From assembly GCA_902728285.1 (NCBI GenBank), contig CACVBU010000939.1:2634443-2698442 (forward strand): a DNA stretch of 64,000 nucleotides, read 5' to 3'. This document shows, piece after piece, positions 33,627 through 44,410 of the stretch (its first letter is position 1; each line of letters starts with the position of its first letter). Made by a program: the position numbers and the translations under genes. Below the pieces are notes generated by a model that worked only from the letters and a program-made list of their open reading frames with translations, was not told where the DNA came from and made no database searches. The stretch comes from Clytia hemisphaerica. Lineage: Eukaryota; Cnidaria; Hydrozoa; Leptothecata; Clytiidae.

Positions 33627-36600
33627 ACAAATGATTGGGGTTGGAAGTGAACATAATCTCAACATTGTCGCCCTCAATTGTAATGGCTACAAAACAAACT
33701 ACCTTTATATCAACAATAAACTCAGTAAATTCTATGACATCATACATTTATCAGACTAATATACCATCATGCCCACATCATAACGTTATCAACGATCCTC
33801 ACCCGGAAGAACCTGAATCTGTTCCAAGCTTTATTTATCAGAAACTTGGCTTACCAACAGTGAATCACACTTAATAATCAATTCTTACAAAACAGACTTT
33901 CATATTATTAACCAACCCGCCTCTCGTCACCAATTTGGTCGTCCGTTTGGAGGAACGTGTTTACTACTACGGAAAACGATATTTGAGAATTCCAGCACAA
34001 TCATTCAGGAGGACTATGCCACAATAGTCAAAGTTATCTACAAAAACAATGTATTGCTAATTGGAGGGGTATACCTACAATCATTGAACTCACAGTCAAG
34101 CCAGTCTCGATGCATAGATACATACAACTCTCAGCTAGCCTCAATAACAGGCATCATCAGACAATTCAGTGATACTGCTGACCCTCTACTCTTTGGAGAT
34201 TTTCAATGCTGTCCTGATCAACCGACTACCTCACGAACAGCCCAATCCAATGCACTCTCCAGCCACTTATCAAAATTCATATTCGATAACAATCTCTTAC
34301 CGGTTGACATAACCCATGGTGTAGGACCCACCTACACCTATCACCATCTTTCTCTACCGAACAGCTCGTACATTGACCATATCCTGGTGCCACAATCACT
34401 ATCTTCAACCGTACTACATACATCTGTTCTATCACCTGATGCAACTAACACTGGAGACCATCTACCAGTCGATGCCACAATAAATATAACATCATGCCCA
34501 CATCATAACGTTATCAACGATCCTCACCCGGAAGAACCTGAATCTGTTCCAAGCTTTATGTGGAAAAATAGCAAATTTACCAAGGACTACCACAGTCGCG
34601 TGTCTGAGCTTATTGAAACAACATCCAAGACTGATACAGAGTCAATGATACATGAACTTCACAATATCATGCGTACCTCTGCTAGAGACTGTTATACTTC
34701 TGAAAACCGAACTCAGTACAATTTCACCCCAAAATCATGGTGGAACGAGGAACTACAGAACGCTCACAAGAATCTGAAGTGTATGTTCAACATCTGGAGA
34801 GAGAACGGTTTTCCAAAATCAAACTTAGATGTGAGTTACAATAGATATTTATTTGCTCGCAAAATCTTTCGCAAACTGGTTAAACGTTCCAAACATCAAG
34901 AGACAATCAATCACTACATCAAAGTCGATAAACTAAAGAAAATCAAACCCTCCTCGTACTGGAAACAGATCAACTTCCTAAAAAAAGGACCTCGCAAGCT
35001 GTACACGATTAACAACAAGACTAATGAATCAGACATTACAACAGACTTCCATGACCATTTCGACACTCTCTTGAACACCCCAAGGGTTACAGGTATCGAT
35101 AACTCAGAGACTAACATCAAATTAAAAGAACTCCTCACGTCACTCCAAGAATCATTTCAAGATGAATCGTTCTACATCACGAAAAAACAGAAGTGTCGAA
35201 CGCACTGAAGCATCTCAATGGGGGAAATCTCGTGACCCCTTTCAGATTACAGCTGAACACTACCTCTATGCCCAGAGTGAGTCTTTTATCAATTACCTAA
35301 CTAAACTTTTAAACAACATTTTGACTTCCAAGGACATCCCTGACATCCTAAGTACATCAATCATCATCCCATTGCTGAAATCTCAAAAGAAACCACTCAA
35401 TGACGCAAATAGTTATAGAGGTATTAGCATTCTACCGATCATCACCAAGCTGTTAGAACTTGTCATCCTTGAGAGATGCCCTACCTTACGCAATCACATC
35501 GAATCCCAATTTGGTTTCACCAGCGGTGCAGCAACACTTCATGCTGAACTCGTTATGCAAGACACCATCCGGTACTTCAACAGACAGAACTCGCCTGTAT
35601 ACGTGTGTAGCCTCGACGGGGAAAAAGCCTTCGACTCTTGTAATTGGCTCACTTTATTCAATAAACTCTGTCAGAAAGATATTCCAAGTCAAATTGTATC
35701 ATTTCTCATCCAACTTTACCTCAAGGGTACAGCATCAGTTCGTTACGGTTCAACAACCTCAGACCTCAGGAGTCCGTCAAGGAGCAATTCTTTCACCCTA
35801 CTTCTACATTATCTATACTGAAGACCTAATATCGAGTGTCAAAGCCCTTAACATTGGTACCACACTACCTGGTGATCTGCAGACGTGTATCATTGTATAT
35901 GCCGATGATAATGTATTGCTGAGCGCATCACTAAAACACCTACAGACACTAGTCACCCACTGTGAAAACTTTGGTCGTGAACACGGCATCAAATTCAACA
36001 ATTCCAAATCGAAAACCCAATTTGTCATCTCAGGAACGTCCAATCTACCCTCCCCAAGTCTCGTCTTAAACAACAATGCTACTCCTCAAGAGACGTTATC
36101 TCACCTGGGCTTTCAATGGGCGAAGAAGCGAAATGAACTCTGTCTACAAAATCACAAGTCATCACGAATAGCTGAGTTATGGTCGGCACTTCCTCACTCA
36201 TTGCCTCTGGTGTATGACATTGCCACCCTGACACAATAGTTTCCCTATTCAACACTCTGATCATCCCTAAACTGATGTATGGTCTTGAACTTGTCGACCT
36301 AAGTAAATCAGAACTTGACAGTATCAACGCACAGGCTAGATCATGCCTCAAGTCCCTGTTCGATGTTTCTAAATACAGCAAGAACTATATCTCTAAACTA
36401 TACGACATCCCAGACGCCAGCTCCATCATCCAAAGAAGAAAATTGAAACTTATCAACCAACTCTTGGCTAACAAAACCACAAGACAGTACACATGTAAGA
36501 TGCTATACACTCGCACGTGTAACTCGAGCTTCATATCTAAGTCGAAACAGGTTATAATCAACAACAACCTGAACATAACGGACATTTTATCTGGAAAAGT

Positions 36601-36974
36601 GAATTTCCAACGTACCCATCAGCATTATGACTCAGACTTAATTGATCAGTGCAAATACTGGTACATTGACAACTGGTACTCATTTGAAAATCGTGTTGCT
36701 TTTAAAGCAATCCTTGAAGAACGCGTTCAGAGGGCAAGAACAGAGCAATAACTATTCAGACCACGTATGTCTTATCCCTTTTCCTCTGGTTTCCCCTACA
36801 TCCCCTTGTCTACTCTGATCTACCTGACAGTTATAAATGCTCTGTTCCTACCCCCTAAACATATTATTTTCTTTGTATATATTTTGTTTATTTTTTATGT
36901 CCTATATTCCGCTTCTTTTTAAAACTGTACATATTATATACCTAACTACTTTGGGTGATAAAAGAGATATATAT
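33627..36974 (+). mobile_element. 3.3-kb LINE inserted in the OTU exon
   Basis: Flanked by ATAATG at 33621-33626 and 36975-36980. Plus strand: an apurinic-type endonuclease (ALNCNGYKTN near 33680, LSETWLTN at 33838, GDFQCCPDQ at 34195, GDHLPVDA at 34455), then reverse transcriptase (SYRGISILPIITKLLE at 35410, LDGEKAFDS at 35613, GVRQGAILSPYFY at 35768, VYADDN at 35896) and a C-terminal domain to TAA at 36751. The AT-rich 3' end finishes in an ATAT tract. Frame breaks near 33755, 35200, 35765 and 36240 make it inactive. The 5' end is truncated inside or just before the endonuclease. CR1/Jockey-like clade, not resolved. Confidence 0.8.
33765..33834 (+). repeat. 70-bp segment duplicated from 34490-34559 of the same LINE
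   Basis: Identical over 70 bp to 34490-34559 (starts CATCATGCCC, ends AAGCTTTAT). The inserted copy, plus nine filler bases (CTAATATAC), sits between two copies of TTTATCAGA (33747-33755 and 33834-33842) and interrupts the endonuclease frame with a TAA. Confidence 0.9.
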
Positions 36975-36980
36975 ATAATG

Positions 36981-37721
36981 TTTTGTCGAGAGAGTTTTTG
37001 TGAGACGGGTAAACTGAATCATTTTGTTCCCCTAGTTTCTTTTAAAGATTTTAAGTTTCAAAGTAGGGTAAAAAAGGGAACCAAAAGAGGTCACCCAGAT
37101 CCTCAAGTTTCCACTCAAGTTAATAAAATTTCTTTTCCTCCTGTCCCTTAGGAACCACAATCTGCTTCTTTAAAGTCTTCAAAAAATATAGCTACATCAA
37201 CAAAACCACGATGTAAGAAGAGTTCTCCTTTCCAGGGAAATACCATTTTTGACACGTATTCGTTTAAATCCTGTCAAATAGCTCCTTCTTCTTCTTCTTC
37301 TTCAAATATTGTTACTTCCTCGTGTGCTGTTGTTACGTCATCCTCTCAGACTATTTTGACCACAGTATCTAATTCAACATCGTCTGTTTCCCTAATTTCT
37401 AAAAGTTTGCCTGTTATGTCCTCAGGCCCTGCTGCTGTTATATCAGCAACTCAAGTAACTTTTTCTTCTCCTAGTGAGTCTGCTGCTTCAGCTGCTGGCC
37501 TTTCTTCTCCTAGTGAGTCGGCTGCTTCAACTGATGCTTTTGCTTCTCCTAGTGAATCTGCTTCTTCAGTTGTTGCCTTTTCCTCTCCTAGTGAGTCTGC
37601 TTCAGCTGTTGCCCTTTCTTCTCCCAGTGAGTCGTCCAGTAAGCATAGTTATTTTTTACTTCATTACCTTCAACTTCCAAAACAGTTGTTAAAGCATCTG
37701 CTAAAAAGGATAAGCTAGTTC
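36981..37721 (+). pseudogene. OTU C-terminus and Ser-rich linker
   Basis: Directly after the LINE target duplication the frame resumes FCRESFCETGKLNHFVPLV, giving the His block of the OTU domain, then basic and Pro-rich sequence. A TAG at 37149-37151 is followed in frame by a long Ser/Thr/Ala-rich stretch. From 37465 to 37637 five copies of a unit reading SSPSESA are encoded by a 45-51 bp repeat. The frame is lost near 37630. It links the OTU to the hAT domain at 37722. Confidence 0.55.
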
Positions 37722-38560
37722 AGTCTTATAACTCGTATAGTGATGTTCCAATTTAGCTTAGATATGATGTTAGTACCATTTTGCTATTTCTAAAAACTTA
37801 AACGATGATGAGAGATATGATTTGATCAAAAATTTCTTATTTCCTAAACATGGAACTTCTTCTTTTAACCCAAAATATTTGAAAAATAATTCTACTTGGG
37901 CTAGATATTCTAAAAGTCAAGGTGGTGTATTTTGCTTGCCTTGTTCATTATTTGCTCATACCAGTGGTAAATTAACATCACAAACAAATTTTGTTTCTCA
38001 ATGTGTTGTTCCAGGAAAATCTTTTTCTGGTGCTTTCAAGCGCCATTTAGGTGAAAATAAACCTCAACGTTGTGATAGGAGAAATTATACTGATGAATCT
38101 CTCCATTTACGATGTCAAAGTATTATGTGTGCCTTTTTAAATCGCTTTGAGGGTGGAAAACCAAGAGATGTTGATGTTCTTATTGATAGGGATAATTTGA
38201 AAGCCATCAACAAGGCCAAACTGATTTTGCCTTCAATAATTGACACCGTTATTGTTTGTGGCCATATGGGTATTCCTTTGAGAGGTCATCGTGATGATCG
38301 TAAGAATTATCCTGAGGCTGGGGAATATTCTGAAAAATTTGGTCTAGGTAATTTTATTGAGTTGATCAATTATGGGATAAGAAGGGGGGCAAATATTTAG
38401 AGGATCATTATATTCATGCGCCAGGTAATGCCCATTACTTATCTCCATCTACTCAGAATGAAATTATTTCAATCTCTGGAGCACTCATTCTTGAAAAAAT
38501 TTTAATTCAAATAAAGCCTGAACCTACTTCTGTTACTACTTCCTCAACAGTGGGAACATG
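37722..38560 (+). pseudogene. hAT transposase N-terminal half (TTF finger, DUF4371)
   Basis: After a short lead (SDVPI, with a stop) and a frame change near 37798 it reads DDERYDLIKNFLFPKHG, then WARYSKSQGGVFCLPCSLF (TTF-type zinc finger) and the DUF4371 block DTVIVCGHMGIPLRGHRDD and GLGNFIELINYGI. At a run of six G near 38386 the frame slips and continues as DHYIHAPGNAHYLSPSTQNE to about 38560, where similarity stops. The RNase H-fold catalytic region and C-terminal dimerisation part are missing. With the upstream exons this forms an OTU-linker-hAT gene. Confidence 0.7.
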
Positions 38561-38874
38561 GATTTTTTTCTGGCAAAGCCCATTCAATTTTGGTTTAGGC
38601 TTCCAATTTTCGGCAAAGTAATAACAAAATTAAATGTTCGACTAAAAGGGAAGTAATTTTGGCCATTCGGAAAATAACTATTTTATTTTAGGGAGAACTT
38701 CTTTTGGCAAATGGTAGATTTTATTAATTTTGGACATAACATAACATAATGGCGACAATTTTGATGAAAACAGGGTTGATTTTAATGAATAACCGAAATT
38801 TTTATATTAGGCGAGAAATATGTTTGTTGAGACTTTTTTAAATTGTCGAAAACTACTTGCAAGAAATAAGTTAA

Positions 38875-39415
38875 GTAGATAGAAGATTATCTTTCAACAT
38901 AGATCCAACAAGAAAAATTCCAACATTTCTAATTTTTCGAAAGTTAGAGCAAGATCAACTTTCGAACGATGGAATGTTGATAAAAGATCATATTTTAACG
39001 ACTTTCCAATAAATGGAAATTCCATCTTTCAAAATTTTGGAAAGTTGATGATAGATGATCTTTCAACGACTTTTCAAAAAATGAAAATTCCATCTTTCCA
39101 AAATTTTCGAACGATGGAAAGTTGATGAAAGATCATCTTTCAACGACTTTCCAATAAATGGAAATTCCATCTTTCGAAATTTTGGAAAGTTGATGAAAGA
39201 TGACCTTTCAACGACTTTTCAAAAAATGGAAATTCCATCTTTCCAAATTTTCGAAAGTTAGAGAAGATCAACTTCCGAAAGATGGAAAGACGCTGAAAGA
39301 TCATCTTTCAACTACTTTCATCAAAATTGAAAGACCATCTTTCAAAATTTGTTGAAAGTTGTCGAAAGATGAACTTCTCAACATCTTTCGAAATTCGAAA
39401 GATGTGATTTCGCCA
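38875..39415. repeat. Array of hairpins built on GAAAGATGATCTTTCAAC
   Basis: The words GAAAGATGATCTTTCAACGA, TTCCATCTTTC and GGAAAGTTGATGAAAGATC alternate about every 70 bp over more than 500 bp, each with its own reverse complement close by. It could fold into a string of stems. It may be the subterminal region of a DNA transposon or a satellite. Confidence 0.7.
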
Positions 39416-39670
39416 AGTGACAGACAGTTGAAATCAGCTCTCAATACGTTTGATGCATGTATTAAATTCAAGAGCGTACAGAACATCAATCTCTTGAAAT
39501 CGCCTCCTGGTGACAAGAATATTGAAAAGCAGCCAAACTTTTATTCCACCGCAAAGAAAAGAAAAGCGAAGAACAAGGTTCGCTTTGCGAGATCCACGTC
39601 AGGAGAACTGAAAGATTTTTTTGAGTTAAAACCATGGGAAGGTGATTCCCCTTTTAAGTACTTTACATGA
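39398..39670 (+). CDS. C-terminal exon, SWIM/MULE-like tail
   Basis: Open frame DVISPSDRQLKSALNTFDACI, then KSPPGDKNIEKQPNF and YSTAKKRKAKNKVRF to TGA at 39668-39670. The N-I-x-x-Q-P-x-F-Y-S-T-K/A-K-K-R pattern recalls tails of multicopy SWIM-domain proteins in cnidarians, by memory only. The start is masked by the hairpin array; any upstream exon is unknown. Confidence 0.35.
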   Translation, partial: KDVISPSDRQLKSALNTFDACIKFKSVQNINLLKSPPGDKNIEKQPNFYSTAKKRKAKNKVRFARSTSGELKDFFELKPWEGDSPFKYFT

Positions 39671-39871
39671 CTACTTTAGATAATTTGCTGTGCCTTTCAT
39701 TTAATTCAATTTATATTGGTAAAGCGATACAACATAATCATCAGTTCAATATACTAACTTTATTAGAACGCTGTCTAGTTTGTTAAATTCGCTTCAATAT
39801 TTATACCATTTTCATTTGTCAAGCATCTAACAATGTAACAGCTTAAAATCTAATTCTAATTCTAATTTTAG

Positions 39872-40093
39872 ATCAAACGAGTAACCCCGACAACGGGAGA
39901 GATGAAGTGCCAAGTACACAAATCACGTCTACAAGTATGAATAATTATCTTTACGGTCAAAAGAGATGATAATATCTGTGGGTTTTTCAAATTTTGGGTT
40001 CGTTTTTGAAAATTTCCTTTCAACTCTAGGTCAAACGAGCAACCCCGACAATGGGAGAGATGAAGTGCCAAGTACACAAATCACGTCAACAAA
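39872..40093 (+). repeat. Tandem duplication of a short exon with its splice sites
   Basis: 39872-39934 and 40030-40093 share QTSNPDNGRDEVPSTQITST (differences at a few bases). Each copy has its own TTTTAG or CTCTAG acceptor and GTAT donor. Period about 158 bp. The host gene is not identified. Confidence 0.65.
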
Positions 40094-40313
40094 GTATACA
40101 CTTACCTTATACTTATACGGTCAAAAAATTTGATGATATCTGATGAATACTTAATTATCTATATACATAAAGATTAAGAAACGTTGTATTTCTTTTCAAT
40201 ACTTAAAGTTTCTTGCTTTCGCATTCATCAGTTGATTAGAAATAACTATCAAAACAAAATTCCACGTTTATTTAAAAAATTCAATACAGCGTCTTCATAT
40301 AAAAAAATTGACT

Positions 40314-40615
40314 TCAATCTTTAGAATCAAAGTTTTCAAGTAGGTGTTTGTTTATGTGCCGGCATTTTGAGATAAGTTCAGATCTAGAGTTCAGTAAATT
40401 GTCTTTACGCAAAGATATTTCAAATTTTTCATTCAAACAAAGGTCACATTTCAGGCTGCTTCTGTTGAACGGTTTGCACTTTCTTACAATTCGCCATGTA
40501 ACTTTAGGGTTGGTCTGGTTACGAGAATGCCGCCAAAATTCGTTCGAGAGCTCGGTTTCATTTTCGTATTTGACGTGGTTGAACGATTTCTTGTGGTTCG
40601 CATATCGCTTTTAGA
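40314..40615 (-). pseudogene. Penelope-like (GIY-YIG) element C-terminal fragment
   Basis: Minus strand: KRYANHKKSFNHVKYENETE, then FWRHSRNQTNPKVTWRI, a CDLCLNEKFEI Cys pair and NLLNSRSELISKCRH, ending at TGA 40314-40316. This is the conserved end after the GIY-YIG nuclease in Penelope-like retroelements as I remember it. The 5' side stops abruptly at about 40615, so it is truncated. Confidence 0.6.
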
Positions 40616-40779
40616 AGGTTGGTTCTATCTATATACATAATTTCCTCCCACCTGGATTCAAAGGGGAAAGGATTCTGGGTAATAGCCTTCTCCTCTTTCT
40701 GCCTTTCAAGCCTGTAAATAATAAAGAGCATAAAAAAAGCAATTTATTAGTAAAAATAGAAAGTTCCAAGTTGTTTCTG

Positions 40780-41550
40780 AGCAACCGAGTTGCTAAGGGC
40801 TCAGGCCTCAAAATGGCCCAAAAAAATAAGCAACTTGCTTAGCAACCCTGATGCCTCAAATCCAAATAAGCAACTTTTTTCCTCAGCAATACTTTAGACG
40901 TAGAAACTTTCGCGAGCAGAAACTTTCGCGAATTTTGGCCCTTTTCGCGAAAGTAAATGTCTTTAAAAATTCTAGGAAGGGCCATTCGCGAAAGTTTATG
41001 CTCGCGAAAAATTCTTAACAAAATGGAAAATCTGTAAAACTTCAAATTTTGAATAAAATGTAACTTTTATGGCTATTTTTAGCCTGCTAAAAGACTAATA
41101 AGTCAAAGGAGAAATGTTTCAAGCCAATCTAAGAAGTATTTGTCCCTCTAAGCCATTTTTTCATATGAAAATTCTCAATTTTACGTCTTGATTCGCGAAA
41201 GTTTATGCTCGCGAAAAATATTTTTCCGTTAAATTCGCGAAAGTAAATGTCGTGAATTTTGCGATTTTTCGTCCTCGCGAAAGTTTCTGCTCGCGAAAGT
41301 TTGTACGCCTAAAGTAAAAAGTAACTTTGACACAACTTTGAAAGAAAGCCTTGAATATCTTCGAAAAATGCTTCTACTGCCCATTCAAAATTGAAAAATT
41401 GTTGAAAAATGCAAAATTGTGCCTTTCAACAATTTTAAGCTTGAAAATTTTAAGCAACCTTAAAAGCATTGGGCCTGGATTTCGAAAAATCCTTAGCAAC
41501 TCCAGGCCTGACCCGAAAAATGGAGTTGCTTATTAAAAAAAATGTGTAAC
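40780..41550. mobile_element. Outer TIR element holding a nested one
   Basis: The left block GAGT TGCTAAGG with CAGGCCTCAAAATGG and AATAAGCAACTT is inverted at the right (TTAGCAACTCCAGGCCTG, GGAGTTGCTTATT). The ends are fuzzy and there is no ORF. The family B element at 40892-41314 lies inside it. Confidence 0.5.
40892..41314. mobile_element. TIR element, family B (CTTTAGRCGTA, CGCGAAAG repeats)
   Basis: CTTTAGACGTAGAAACTTTC at the left and the reverse complement of GAAAGTTTGTACGCCTAAAG at the right, each bounded by TA (40890-40891, 41315-41316). CTTTCGCGAGCAGAAACTTT and TTCGCGAAAGT words repeat at both ends. About 423 bp, noncoding. TA duplication suggests mobilisation by a Tc1/mariner-type transposase. 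Confidence 0.75.
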
Positions 41551-41716
41551 AGAAGCTTCTTCATTTTTTCTAAAATTTATTTGCACAAAAAGTTTTTAGA
41601 AAAAACGAAGAAGTTTCTGTTAATAAACAACTATTTACTAAAAATGTATCAAATGATTGATTTGTTTAAGAAAGTTCAAAGCACTCTGTGGTCATCTGAA
41701 TTCTTTCTAATTCAAG

Positions 41717-43192
41717 CTCAGAAGAAGGGGAAAGTAGCAAACCGCCAAAAAAAAGCTTGAGATACTTCAAAGATCAATGTAAGTAAATATTCTTAAATTA
41801 TTATTATTTAACACCAAAAACAAGTAATTTGGAGTATTAAGGGGGCTCTTTGTGAAACTATTCGCGACAAGTGATAAAAAGAACAGTAGGCTGCAAGTCC
41901 ATTCGTGAAAAATTTGACTATTTATCAATGTAGGTGTAAGAAGTCATGTCATTCACACAACGTTGTTTCGACGCTTTTAGAACGTTCACAACGTTGCAAT
42001 CCCAGTAAGTAAAGTGTTATACTGCGATTTTATTGCACATTTCATTTTTCTTTACAGCTAGCACATCTCACAAGGAAGGCAGCTCGAAAACAAAAAAAAT
42101 GCAATCAAATTAAGCAAAGGTATTCATTAAAACAATATTCCCCGTAAGGACAAAATTTCAATTACTTTTAATCAGGTCAATTTTAAAAATCATTGCACAT
42201 CCATCAAAATCAAATAAGCATCGTTCTTATTTCTTGTCGTTTTTGTTTTAGTTCAAAAGATAGTCCTTGGTTATTTTGGTGTAAACGATTTGAAGACCTT
42301 GCCTGTTATTAGCGATCGAATTCTCATTGATGAACAACACCCACTTAATGAGATTATTCTGTTGAGTGAAGATGACATCAAATCGATAAAAGATTTACTC
42401 TCTGCTGATGCTTGGATAAAAGTATTGGAGAAAGGTACGATTAATAATTCTATTCATGAAAGTACCTCGTTTTCTCTGAACACATGAAATGCATTCCAAC
42501 CCCGGGAGCACTAGGAATGAGGCGACTTTTCCCGAAATTCAAATGTTAAAACTATCCATATCCATTTTCAGTTGTTGATCTCTCCGAGTCATGGAGCTGT
42601 CCAATATGTGAATCCAACAAATATATTGGAATGATTGAATGTGATTTATGCAACGTCTGGTATCACATGTAAGTTAAAAGCATTATACTGGGTACACATT
42701 TTTCTTAAGAAACTAGTTTTACCAAGCAACCTTAAGAAATGGGCCTTTTGAGCCATAATGTTTCTGAACTTTTTGACATAACCAGCCTCAGCATGTTTCT
42801 TAGTTTTTAGGGATTCTGAGCCTCGTGTTTCTTAAAACTGAAGTGTGTTTCTTAAAAAGAAAAAAACGTGTAACCCAAAAATATGAGGGCTTGATGGCTT
42901 GATGACTAAATTGAAACTTGGTTTATAATTTTCAGACTTTTCGGTTCAGTTGCTCTCAAGTTAAGTTTTTGAAGTCAAATTTTGAAAAAGCCAGAAAACA
43001 AAACAAAATCAAATTAAGAATCTTTAGCAAATTTTGACACAAAATTCCTTTCCTCGTTAAAATCTTTAGTTTCGCTATACTAATTTGAGGTCGTTGTACT
43101 GTTTTCCAATCTTCGTACTATGATGATAAAATTGATAATCGATTTATTTGCACAGGGATTGCGTCAAGCTGCAACACGAAGAGGAATATTAG
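41717..43192 (+). CDS. Multi-exon gene with C-terminal PHD finger
   Basis: Well-phased exons are 42252-42434 (YFGVNDLKTLPVISD, then NEIILLSEDDIKSIKDLL), 42572-42668 (SWSCPICESNKYIG, IECDLCNVWYH) and 43156-43192 (MDCVKLQHEEEY, TAG). Together the last two make a PHD finger: C-x2-C, C-x2-C, W-Y-H-x-x-C. Earlier candidate exons at 41717-41778 (SEEGESSKPPKKSLRYF) and 42058-42119 share splice consensus, but their phase does not lead cleanly into 42252. The Cys/His set is shorter than a full PHD, so a terminal Cys pair may be missing. Host or transposon origin unknown. Confidence 0.5.
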
Positions 43193-43689
43193 GTCTGCGA
43201 AAAATGCCCAAGTCTCAGAAAAAGACCTCGCAAATAGACTAATGATAGTTCTTTATGATAGTTTACAAAGAAAGAATAACCAGTTATTTACAACTTATTC
43301 GTTTTTCCGTTTTCTCTCTTGTTCAAAGAACTGCCTGGTGCAGATTCGTACTTTTTTCTTCAGAATATTGTTCCAATCATCTCTTGGTTTACCATCGAGC
43401 CCTTCTTTTTTTAAGTGTCCGAGAACTAGGTTTATCACCCAAAGTTAACAATTTAGCCTCACTCTGTATAATTCAGGATTTTCTCTGTCGCACGAATACG
43501 TCGAGCCAATGTTGAAGTTAAGCACGTTATAGTTATTTTATAATGAAAAGCATGTAAATAGTAATTTGCGTCCTCTCGTGATTTAACTTTCTCTTTGATT
43601 AAAAGCTAAGATCTGAGATGACGCAAACTCTCGCGAACAACTCCAAAAACGAAAGTGAAACCCGAAATGATATACTACCCGATTTCGGA

Positions 43690-44345
43690 TTTTTTTTTTT
43701 TTTTTTTTTTTTTTCTTTATTGAAACAAAGACACGTGCACACTACGAACATATATTACAAAACATTACTTAAACATAAAATATAGTTCCTCCCCCCGCTA
43801 GGAACTAACGTTATATCGCCAGAGGTACTAGACTATGTAAAAAATAAATAAATAAGTAAATAAAGAAAATAAAAAGAAAAAATCTTGGAGAAGGAAGCTA
43901 CAGTTGTTAGGTAAAAGCCTAAAATAAAGCACCGCTAAACCTTCCAGTTTCGTTAAGAAATTCAACAACAGAACAAAGAATAGATTTATTTAGATTTGAA
44001 GTCAAACTTTCATCGCCATATAATAAAAGCCGACAGAAAAAAGGAGGGTTAAGTGGCGGATGAAAAATAATGCCTAGGGTCTGAAGTTTGTCGAACAAAG
44101 ATTGTCTTGCATGGGAATATATAGCTCAGTGCAGAAGAAAGTGTTGAGTGTTTTCAACAGAGTTAGTTCGGCAACCACAGAAAGGGTCTAAAGTGTCGCG
44201 GAAGCCATGTCTAAATTTATGCTCGTTGAGATGGCTGAAACCGAGACGAAGTCGATTAAGAAAGATCACTCCTTGAATGTCAGGAACATCAAAAACATTC
44301 GGATTTAATTGGAAAATCGGGAAATTCGGGGAAAATGACGACTTG
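43690..44345 (-). pseudogene. LINE 3' end with poly(A) tail
   Basis: On the minus strand: LRLGFSHLNEHKFRHGF, a CGC...HFLLH zinc-knuckle where TGA stands in place of the final Cys codon, then SLFDKLQTLGIIFHPPL and VVEFLNETGRFSGAL to TAG near 43934. A run of about 25 T on plus (43690-43714) is its poly(A) tail. The RT itself is lost (5' truncation). An I/Jockey-like clade fits the C-terminal motif. Confidence 0.65.
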
Positions 44346-44410
44346 CGTTTTCTCGGCATTTAGCTGCTTCTTTACGTATTAAGAGCAAGCCTGAAGCCCT
44401 CAATTTAGAT

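Noticed and set aside
37474-37692. Leu-rich ORF resembling a membrane segment
   Set aside because: Alternate frame of the Ser-rich repeat in the OTU-hAT linker.
43255-43515. 86-codon plus-strand ORF after the PHD gene
   Set aside because: No start or splice context and two overlapping frames are equally open; no motif.
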